From an uncultured Pirellulaceae bacterium (GTDB lineage Bacteria > Planctomycetota > Planctomycetia > Pirellulales > Pirellulaceae), in assembly GCA_934255105.1 (NCBI GenBank), contig CAKQNH010000039.1, positions 1 to 14,031 on the forward strand: 14,031 nucleotides of DNA. The letters run 5' to 3'. Below the pieces are notes generated by a model. That model worked only from the letters and a program-made list of their open reading frames with translations, was not told the origin of the DNA and ran no database searches. The stretch's first letter is position 1. Each line of letters opens with the position of its first letter. Of this stretch, positions 7,522 through 14,031 are shown one piece after another. The translations under genes and the position numbers were made by a program.

Positions 7522-7923
7522 CTAAGGAGCTGAGTAGATTTCTTCGGGGCGTTTTAGTCTGGTTTCGCAGACTTCAAAGCTACGACTGCCTGCCTCCCAG
7601 CGTCTGAAGAAGCAACTGGCGTAACCCTCGTGGCAGGCCGCTCCGGTCTGCCGGACCTTCAGCAGGATCGTATCGGCGTCGCAGTCGGTGCGAGCTTCAA
7701 CAAGGTGCTGAAAGTGTCCACTCTCCTCACCTTTGCGCCAGAGCTTGCCGCGACTGCGACTGTAGTAGACTGCGCGGCCGGTAGCCAGCGTTTCTGCCCA
7801 TGCTTGGGCATTCATCCAGGCCAACATGAGCACTTGCCCGGTCTCCGCATCTTGGGCAATGGCTGGCAAAAGCCCGTCTGTGCCGCGCGAAAAGTCGGGC
7901 TGGGGAATTGGCGATGGGGACAT
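7522..7923 (-). CDS. hisI: Phosphoribosyl-AMP cyclohydrolase
   Basis: The protein has 133 residues from ATG 7923. The HisI signature is clear: [20 protein letters not shown] (53-72), metal-binding DCDAD with Asp80, Asp82 and Asp84, and [15 protein letters not shown] with Cys97, His98 and Cys104. By family it opens the adenine ring of phosphoribosyl-AMP, the third step of histidine synthesis in the cytoplasm, using zinc. It is the stand-alone form, without the HisE pyrophosphohydrolase domain that is fused in E. coli HisIE. It lies 38 bp downstream of the LRR lipoprotein gene on the same strand, so the two may be co-transcribed although no functional link is evident. No other his gene is in the window. 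Confidence 0.95.
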   Translation of the reverse strand: MSPSPIPQPDFSRGTDGLLPAIAQDAETGQVLMLAWMNAQAWAETLATGRAVYYSRSRGKLWRKGEESGHFQHLVEARTDCDADTILLKVRQTGAACHEGYASCFFRRWEAGSRSFEVCETRLKRPEEIYSAP

Positions 7924-7961
7924 TAACCTTGCTGCTGCTTTCTGATCGGGAGCGCGAAACG

Positions 7962-9089
7962 CTACTCGCCTTCAATGTACTTCAATTGAATGTTGATGCC
8001 GGGGATGGCTTGCCTGACGACCTCGGCCCCCTCATCAGTCACGGCGGTACGCGTAACTTTCAGGTCCTTCAATGACTTCAGAGAAACCAGTGCGGGCATG
8101 CCTTCGTCGGTCACGCCGGTGGAACCGAGGTGCAGGAACTTGAGTGAGGTCATGTTTTTCAAGTAGGGCAGGCCAGCATCGGTCAGGTGGGTATTGTCGA
8201 CGTTGAGCCACTCGAGTTGCGTCAGTCCGGCCAGGTGCTCTAGGCCCGCATCGGTAACGGTATCGCGCCACAAATTCAAACGCTTGAGCGATTTCATCTT
8301 CCCGATGACGGCTAGCGTTTCATCGTTGATGCTGCTGGCTTCGCTGACGTCAAGATCTTCCAGCGGCAGTTTGTCTAGGGCAGCAAGTCCCTCCGTACCG
8401 ACCGTCGTCTGCGAGAGTCGCAGCTTGCGCAGTGCTGGCAGGCCTGCCAGGACCGCGACTGCGTCATCGTCCAACGTCGTACCAGCGGCGTATAGTTCCG
8501 AGAGCTTCAGGTTCTTCTCGAGATGCTCCAGGCCTTGTCCGCTAACCCACAGTCCGTCGACAGCTAGCACTTTCAGTTCCGGGCAGTTTGCCAGCGCGAT
8601 CAACCCGTCGTCGTCAACTGTCGTGCGTCCGCTGGTGCCGTTGAGCCGCACAGCGCGGAGTTGCTTGAGATCGGCAACCACGGCCGTTAGTTGCGCATTG
8701 TCCAGCGGGCAATCGCGTAGGTCGAGCTGTTGCAATGCGTGGAGTTTACCCAGAGCTTGCCAGCCAGCAGTGGTCATGGCCGATTCGCGAATAGTCAATT
8801 TCTGCAGTTGGTCGAGCAAGGCGATCTGTGTAGCCAGTGCGTCGGTAGCTTCTGTGTCGCCCAAATTGACTTCGGTGATTTGCCCCGCTGCGTTCTCGGC
8901 CAGTTCGGCACCTGCGGCTCGCAGAGTTTCCGCAGCTTTGCTCTGCTCCTCGGTCAGTTCCACGACGGGAGGGGCGGCGGGTGCTGTCGCTGATGGCACT
9001 GAATCAGCTTGCGGCTGGCGGGTACTGGAGTCGCACCCCAGGCTGCCAAGGACGATCGTACATAGCACCGCAATACAAAGGAAACGCAT
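7962..9089 (-). CDS. Leucine-rich-repeat lipoprotein
   Basis: The protein has 375 residues from the ATG at 9089, which follows an AGAGAG ribosome binding site. An ATG at 9122 in the same frame would put 11 polar residues before the signal peptide. Residues 1-18 are a short hydrophobic signal ending GSLGC, giving a probable lipidated Cys19. Ser at -3 and Leu at -2 make the lipobox imperfect. An Ala/Pro-rich linker (~27-43) follows, then about eleven ~24-residue leucine-rich repeats (~90-365) of the form LxxLxLxxTxVTDxGLxxLxxL. This bacterial LRR subtype is abundant in planctomycetes. No enzyme motif is seen, so a binding or scaffold role at the cell envelope is the safest inference. It is upstream of hisI on the same strand and divergent from the oxidoreductase gene. 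Confidence 0.88.
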   Translation of the reverse strand: MRFLCIAVLCTIVLGSLGCDSSTRQPQADSVPSATAPAAPPVVELTEEQSKAAETLRAAGAELAENAAGQITEVNLGDTEATDALATQIALLDQLQKLTIRESAMTTAGWQALGKLHALQQLDLRDCPLDNAQLTAVVADLKQLRAVRLNGTSGRTTVDDDGLIALANCPELKVLAVDGLWVSGQGLEHLEKNLKLSELYAAGTTLDDDAVAVLAGLPALRKLRLSQTTVGTEGLAALDKLPLEDLDVSEASSINDETLAVIGKMKSLKRLNLWRDTVTDAGLEHLAGLTQLEWLNVDNTHLTDAGLPYLKNMTSLKFLHLGSTGVTDEGMPALVSLKSLKDLKVTRTAVTDEGAEVVRQAIPGINIQLKYIEGE

Positions 9090-9204
9090 GGAAAACTCTC
9101 TAAAAAATCGATTGGATGTCACCCGCAGCGACGGCCGGAAATGACGTTATACTGTTTCAAGCACATCCTCACCTGCGAACCCTTAAGGATAACCAAAAAG
9201 TATT

Positions 9205-10245
9205 ATGCTAAAAGCTGCAATTGTCGGGACCGGCTTCATGGGCTGGATTCACTATTTGGCCTATCAACGTTCCACGCAAGCCAAGCTGCACGCATTTTGC
9301 TCGCGTGATCCAAAAAAACAAGCGGGCGATTGGACGGGCATCCGGGGTAACTTTGGTCCGCCAGGGGAGCAGATCGATGTATCTCAGCTAAAAGTCTATC
9401 AGACTCTAGAGCAGATTGTGGAGGACCCTGAAGTCGATTTGGTCGACATTTGCTTGCCACCTCACCTGCACGTCGACGCGGCATGCAAGGCGCTGCAGGC
9501 GGGTAAACACGTGTTGTGCGAAAAGCCGTTGGGTCTCAATACGGCCGACTGCGATCGCATTTTGTCGACGGCTGAGAAGGCTGGGCGGCAAGTCTTGGTG
9601 GCTCAAGTCCTGCCATACATGGGCGAGTTCCAGTACGCGTACTTGGCGGCACAGGCGGGAACTTATGGCAAGCCGCGCCGCGGGTTCTTAAAACGGGTCA
9701 TCTCGCCGCCGGATTGGATTCCCGATTTTTACGACGCCACTAAAGTCGGCGGTCCTCTCATCGACTTGCACGTCCACGACACCCACTTCATCCGCTTGTT
9801 GTTCGGCATGCCGCGACGCGTGATGTGCTCCGCCGAGATGCATCAGGGAGTGGTCAAGTATTGCTACTCGTTGATGGAATTCGACGAACCAGGCGTTGTC
9901 GTGGCGACTTCCAGCGGGGTCAGCCAGCAGACTGCGCGCCCCTTCTGCCATGGGTTCGATCTCCAGTTCGAACGCGCGGCTATGCAGTTTGAACTGGCTG
10001 CTCTCACCGACGGCGCTGATATTTTGCCACTGAAAGTTCTTGGCCAAGATGGCAAAGCGGTAGCACCCGCCCTGATTGCTGCGGATGACATCACTGCTTT
10101 TGTGGCAGAAATCGATGACTGTGTCGCCTCGATCAAGTCCTCCCAGGTCGAACCTCGCCTGAGTGGCCGAATCGCCCGCGATGCGATCCACATCTGCCAG
10201 TGCTTGCAGCAGTCCGCCGAGAGCGGCCAATGGGTTGAGTGCTAA
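9205..10245 (+). CDS. Gfo/Idh/MocA-family NAD(P)-dependent oxidoreductase
   Basis: The protein has 346 residues from ATG 9205; AAGGAT at 9185-9190 is a rather distant ribosome binding site. The N-terminal Rossmann fold shows AAIVGTGFMGWIH (4-16). The family signature CEKPLGLN lies at 105-112, with Lys107 a likely active-site residue. GGPLIDLHVHDTHF (182-195) matches the second-domain block that carries catalytic Asp/His residues. By family it oxidises or reduces a sugar, inositol or sugar-nucleotide hydroxyl with NAD(P). Planctomycetes carry many paralogues and the substrate cannot be assigned. No signal peptide or Tat motif is seen, so it should be cytoplasmic. It is a single gene, divergent from the LRR gene and followed by a repeat element. 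Confidence 0.88.
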   Translation: MLKAAIVGTGFMGWIHYLAYQRSTQAKLHAFCSRDPKKQAGDWTGIRGNFGPPGEQIDVSQLKVYQTLEQIVEDPEVDLVDICLPPHLHVDAACKALQAGKHVLCEKPLGLNTADCDRILSTAEKAGRQVLVAQVLPYMGEFQYAYLAAQAGTYGKPRRGFLKRVISPPDWIPDFYDATKVGGPLIDLHVHDTHFIRLLFGMPRRVMCSAEMHQGVVKYCYSLMEFDEPGVVVATSSGVSQQTARPFCHGFDLQFERAAMQFELAALTDGADILPLKVLGQDGKAVAPALIAADDITAFVAEIDDCVASIKSSQVEPRLSGRIARDAIHICQCLQQSAESGQWVEC

Positions 10246-10260
10246 AGTGCGTGCACTGTA

Positions 10261-10447
10261 AACTCGGATTATTCATAACCCGCAGCGCAAGCAAGGAGGG
10301 TTAGCTGCCGCAGGTGCCGTCGCCTGCGCAGGCCGCGAAAGCGGTTTGGCATATACTGCGGTTCGTCAGAGACCTACCCGTTGTTCAGTTCGCCTGTTGC
10401 ATCGCGGCCTGCTGCGGCGCGGCGTTAAACGATTTTAGCGAGTCGAC
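10261..10447. repeat. TIR element family 2, copy 1 (right end lost)
   Basis: This ~187-bp block is homologous to 11711-11917 in the same orientation. Shared segments are the left end AACTCGGATTATTCAT (10261-10276, one mismatch to copy 2), the core 10314-10344, and the block 10386-10447 ending GAGTCGAC. After GAGTCGAC the two copies diverge and this one lacks the right terminal inverted repeat. It lies directly upstream of the trxB promoter region. Inside it, CGC-GAAA-GCG (10334-10343) and the complementary pair 10328-10338/10402-10412 are conserved with copy 2. Confidence 0.75.
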
Positions 10448-10479
10448 AAAGTCATCTGTGAAGCCGCTGGAGGGGAGCT

Positions 10480-10485
10480 TATAAT
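10480..10485 (+). promoter_or_regulatory. Possible -10 box (TATAAT) for trxB
   Basis: A perfect TATAAT lies 82 bases before the trxB start. The hexamer 17 bases upstream (TGTGAA, 10457-10462) is a poor -35 box, so this is a tentative sigma70-like promoter. Confidence 0.4.
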
Positions 10486-10567
10486 CGGCCCCTTGATGCA
10501 AGAATTCCAAACGAACGTCCAAAGACAACAACTCTCCACGAAAACTTAGACCGGAAACACGACAACA

Positions 10568-11635
10568 ATGAGTGAAATCGAGCGAACAGTCATTATCGGA
10601 AGCGGCCCTGCGGGTTGGTCGGCAGCCATTTATGCAGCCCGAGCCAACTTGCGTCCGCTACTGTTCGAAGGGACCGTAAAGCCAGAGATGATCCCGCTAG
10701 GACAATTGGCCTTCACGACCGAAGTCGAGAACTATGCCGGCTTTCCCGCGGGAAACATTCGAGCGTTTGTCGAGAGCGCGGTCGACAAAGATCGCCACTA
10801 TAACTTGCCTCCCGCTCCCGCAGGCCATGAGAAAGATGGGCAGCCGTATTACGCGGTGCAGGGGGTCGAACTGATGGAATTGATGAAGCAGCAAGCTCTC
10901 AACTTCGGTACGCGCGTGGTCGGGGATGACATCGTCGATGTCGATTTTTCCACCAACCCACTGACCGTCATTCCGGCGAATGGCAAGCCAGTGAAGGCGT
11001 TGACAGTAATCATCGCCACCGGAGCGCGCGCAAACTATCTGGGGCTGGAATCGGAGGAGAATTATAAGAATCGCGGCGTCAGCGCCTGTGCAGTCTGCGA
11101 CGGGGCGCTGCCAACCTACCGCCGCAAGCCGCTAGCCGTAATCGGCGGTGGCGATACGGCCGTCGAAGAAGCCAGCTACTTGGCCAATCTCGACGGCGCG
11201 GAAACAATCTACCTGGTGCATCGCCGCGACGAACTGCGGGCTTCGCAAGTCATGCAAGACCGGGCGATGAAGCATCCCAAAATTGAATTGGTGTGGAATA
11301 GCGTCGTCGAAGAGGTGCTGGGGGATGACAAACAAGTCACCGGGCTACGCCTGAAAGATACGCTCAGCGGAGAAGAGCGCGAACTAGCGGTCAGTGGCAT
11401 GTTTGTAGCGATCGGGCACACACCGAATACGGGCTTCCTCAAAGGAAAATTGACCATGAACGACAGTGGCTACATCCAGTGGACCGAAGCATTTCGCACC
11501 AAAACCAGCGTGCCTGGAGTGTTTGCGGCCGGGGACGTGGCGGATGACTACTATCGCCAAGCCATTACGTCAGCGGGCACCGGCTGTATGGCCGCTCTGG
11601 ACGCCGAGCGCTTCCTAGCAGAAGCTGGCCATTAA
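10568..11635 (+). CDS. trxB: Thioredoxin-disulfide reductase
   Basis: The protein has 355 residues from ATG 10568; the ribosome binding site is weak. FAD is bound by [16 protein letters not shown] (11-26). The redox-active dithiol is Cys174-A-V-Cys177 in [11 protein letters not shown]. The NADPH domain has [13 protein letters not shown] (193-205) and HRRDELRAS (218-226). The C-terminal FAD motif is [21 protein letters not shown] (319-339). By family it passes electrons from NADPH through FAD to thioredoxin in the cytoplasm. It is ~35-40 residues longer than the usual 310-320, and the excess is mainly an insert at ~62-98 rich in Pro, Asp, His and Tyr, between the YAGFP motif and the [10 protein letters not shown] helix. 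No thioredoxin gene is adjacent. Two direct copies of a repeat element bracket the gene. Confidence 0.93.
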   Translation: MSEIERTVIIGSGPAGWSAAIYAARANLRPLLFEGTVKPEMIPLGQLAFTTEVENYAGFPAGNIRAFVESAVDKDRHYNLPPAPAGHEKDGQPYYAVQGVELMELMKQQALNFGTRVVGDDIVDVDFSTNPLTVIPANGKPVKALTVIIATGARANYLGLESEENYKNRGVSACAVCDGALPTYRRKPLAVIGGGDTAVEEASYLANLDGAETIYLVHRRDELRASQVMQDRAMKHPKIELVWNSVVEEVLGDDKQVTGLRLKDTLSGEERELAVSGMFVAIGHTPNTGFLKGKLTMNDSGYIQWTEAFRTKTSVPGVFAAGDVADDYYRQAITSAGTGCMAALDAERFLAEAGH

Positions 11636-11644
11636 TACTTCGTC

Positions 11645-11710
11645 AAACCGCGTGGGCATCGCCCCGCGCGTCGGCGTTAGGCATCGCACGGCCCGCTGGG
11701 TACGCGGTTT
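11645..11710. terminator. Inverted repeat after trxB, possible terminator or palindromic repeat
   Basis: AAACCGCGT (11645-11653) is perfectly complementary to ACGCGGTTT (11702-11710) across 48 bases; inside, GGGC (11654-11657) can pair with GCCC (11691-11694). It begins 9 bases after the trxB stop codon and its right arm abuts the next repeat element. The position suits a terminator, but there is no T-tract and the long interior is more typical of a dispersed palindromic repeat. Confidence 0.45.
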
Positions 11711-11917
11711 AACCCGGATTATTCATAACTCGCATTATCATCAGGGAGATTTGAATGCCTCATGTGCCGTCGCCTCCGCAGGCCGCGAAAGCGGGTAGGC
11801 ACATAAGCTCCGCGTGTTAATCAGTTCGCTTTGAGCATTGCGGCCTGCTGCGGCTCGGCGTTAAACGATTTCATTGAGTCGACGCCAATTGTTTAACACT
11901 CATGAATAATCCGGGTT
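11711..11917. repeat. TIR element family 2, copy 2 (complete, MITE-like)
   Basis: This 207-bp block has perfect 16-bp terminal inverted repeats: AACCCGGATTATTCAT (11711-11726) and ATGAATAATCCGGGTT (11902-11917). It shares its core with 10261-10447. No open frame inside is convincing. The structure fits a non-autonomous MITE that a DDE transposase could mobilise in trans, although no transposase is present and target duplications are unclear. The right end lies only 39 bases before the asnS start codon. Confidence 0.8.
11762..11848 (+). other. Candidate structured RNA segment inside the repeat element
   Basis: ATGTGCC (11762-11768) pairs with GGCACAT (11798-11804), enclosing two adjacent hairpins, GCCT-CCGC-AGGC (11772-11783) and CGC-GAAA-GCG (11784-11793). 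An alternative helix pairs GCAGGCCGCGA (11778-11788) with 11838-11848. The copy at 10314-10412 keeps these pairings, in two places swapping a Watson-Crick pair for a G-U pair. Whether it is transcribed is unknown, and the same symmetry could serve as DNA. Confidence 0.35.
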
Positions 11918-11921
11918 TAAT
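11893..11921 (+). promoter_or_regulatory. Probable asnS promoter at the right end of the repeat element
   Basis: TTAACA (11893-11898) and TTTAAT (11916-11921) are separated by 17 bases, and each matches five of six sigma70 consensus positions. The -35 lies inside the element and the -10 straddles its outer edge. Transcription would begin near 11928, about 29 bases before the asnS ATG. Confidence 0.5.
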
Positions 11922-11956
11922 GAGTTTTGTTTCACTGCAACCTATTGGGAATCACA

Positions 11957-13360
<1,404 letters not shown>

Positions 13361-13447
13361 CCGGCTACCCCTATTCTTGACAGTTGAATTAAATTGGCCC
13401 GCTGCCTAGTTGCAGGTTGGGGTATACGCACATGGTGGCCTACAGAG

Positions 13448-13798
13448 ATGCGCTTACATTGGTACAACAAGTTTGCGAATGCGCTGCGCGGAATTCGTTG
13501 GGGCGTCGTCGGCCAAAGCAGTTTCTATGTCCACCTAGCCTGCGCCGCAGCCACGCTTGGCTTGGCCGGCGTTTTGCACTGCGAGGCATGGCAGTGGTGT
13601 GTGCTCGGGCTGTGCATCGGGCTGGTACTCTCCCTGGAATTGGTCAATAGCGCCCTGGAATCTCTGGCCAAAGGGCTGTGCCATGAGCACAATGAGCAGG
13701 TTGGCCGCGCCCTCGACATCGCCAGTGGCGCGGTGTTGGTAGCAAGCTGCACGGCAGCAATAATTGGCTTGGCAATTTTTGCGATGCAGATTTTTTAG
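13448..13798 (+). CDS. DgkA-family lipid kinase (diacylglycerol or undecaprenol kinase)
   Basis: The protein has 116 residues from ATG 13448, close to the ~120 of the family; a TTG at 13394 would add 18 residues lacking family features. The amphipathic start (YNKFANALRGIRWG) and FYVHLACAAA (26-35) match the DgkA N-terminus. The catalytic signature is ELVNSALESL with Glu64, Asn67 and Glu71. Three hydrophobic segments are visible at ~28-44, ~48-66 and ~93-113. By family it phosphorylates diacylglycerol, or undecaprenol in many Gram-positives, in the cytoplasmic membrane using ATP. The usual KD pair before the last helix reads Leu89-Asp90 in RALDIASGAVLV, so the common lysine is missing. It lies 87 bp after asnS on the same strand and may be read through from it. 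Confidence 0.85.
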   Translation: MRLHWYNKFANALRGIRWGVVGQSSFYVHLACAAATLGLAGVLHCEAWQWCVLGLCIGLVLSLELVNSALESLAKGLCHEHNEQVGRALDIASGAVLVASCTAAIIGLAIFAMQIF

Positions 13799-13810
13799 CA
13801 CGAGACACTA

Positions 13811-13921
13811 GTTGGCTTCATCCCAGCCCCGTTGGCTTTATTCAGCTCCGTTGGCTGAATGAAGCCCGTTGGCTTTATCTACCCCTTTGGTTTTATTTAG
13901 CCCGTTGACTTCATTCAGCCC
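13811..13921. repeat. Six degenerate 18-20-bp tandem units (GTTGGCTTTATTYAGCCC-like)
   Basis: Units begin at 13811, 13831, 13850, 13868, 13886 and 13904. Each starts GTTGGCTT or a close variant and ends in a C-rich AGCCC/CCC stretch. They vary by several bases, which suggests an old array. Start codons and frames are not maintained. The last unit runs into the AGCCCGGAGGGCG array. Confidence 0.75.
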
Positions 13922-14031
13922 GGAGGGCGACATATCCCTGCCGGTGGTGTAAGCCAGCGGATCAAAGGGGACTAAGAATTTAGCCCGGAGGGCGGCACAA
14001 AGCCCGGAGGGCGGCAATCAGCCCGGAGGGC
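13917..14031. repeat. AGCCCGGAGGGCG repeats, 19-bp period, cut by the window end
   Basis: AGCCCGGAGGGCG occurs at 13917-13929, 13982-13994 and 14001-14013, and the first 12 bases again at 14020-14031. The last three start exactly 19 bp apart, with GGCACAA or GGCAATC as linkers. Each unit is a GCCC-GGA-GGGC mini-hairpin. The array continues beyond the window. The 52 bp between the first and second unit hold no gene. Confidence 0.85.

Noticed and set aside
8194..9144. 316-residue plus-strand open frame opposite the LRR gene
   Set aside because: Ser/Ala/Arg-rich antisense product with no domain; the minus-strand frame has a signal peptide, regular LRR units and a ribosome binding site.
9148..9153. 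TATACT as -10 box for the oxidoreductase gene
   Set aside because: No acceptable -35 hexamer lies 16-18 bases upstream.
10421..11866. Integron attC-like core sites (GGCGTTAAAC at 10421 and 11858, GGCGTTAGGC at 11673) around trxB
   Set aside because: The 7-base GTTRRRY consensus is weak. No properly spaced partner site with L-box pairing could be built, there is no integrase, and two of the three lie in the TIR element.

Overview
The window looks like chromosomal DNA from a planctomycete, most likely a member of the Pirellulaceae (Rhodopirellula-like). This is inferred from gene content and style, not from a marker gene. The clues are a leucine-rich-repeat lipoprotein built from ~24-residue units, a long thioredoxin reductase, mostly single genes with wide spacers, and many short palindromic repeat families between genes. 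I see no rRNA, tRNA, CRISPR array, phage gene or transposase.

Layout. 1-891: gene-free, with two ~190-bp copies of a terminal-inverted-repeat (MITE-like) element and a GATGC microsatellite. 892-3099 (+): exported three-domain penicillin-recognising serine hydrolase. 3128-3271: large hairpin between convergent genes. 3285-4784 (-): rhamnulokinase. 4785-5302: gene-free, with a perfect 18-bp tandem duplication and four perfect copies of a 24-bp repeat. 5303-5992 (+) and 6146-7432 (+): lysophospholipid-type acyltransferase and FabF-like ketoacyl synthase, a probable lipid pair. 7522-7923 (-) and 7962-9089 (-): hisI downstream of an LRR lipoprotein gene, 38 bp apart. 9205-10245 (+): Gfo/Idh/MocA oxidoreductase, divergent from the LRR gene. 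10568-11635 (+): thioredoxin reductase, bracketed by two direct copies of a second repeat element (10261-10447 and 11711-11917). 11957-13360 (+): asparaginyl-tRNA synthetase. 13448-13798 (+): DgkA-family lipid kinase. 13811-14031: degenerate tandem repeats running off the window edge.

The genes do not form one pathway. Themes are envelope and lipid work (three-domain hydrolase, acyltransferase, ketoacyl synthase, lipid kinase), sugar use (rhamnulokinase, perhaps the oxidoreductase) and housekeeping (hisI, trxB, asnS).

The most interesting part is non-coding. The element flanking trxB has 16-bp terminal inverted repeats. Its two diverged copies keep an internal pairing potential, including a GAAA-capped hairpin and an 11-bp long-range helix. 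Its right end appears to supply a sigma70-like promoter to asnS. I found no clear new defence or mobile system; all protein genes fall in recognisable families.
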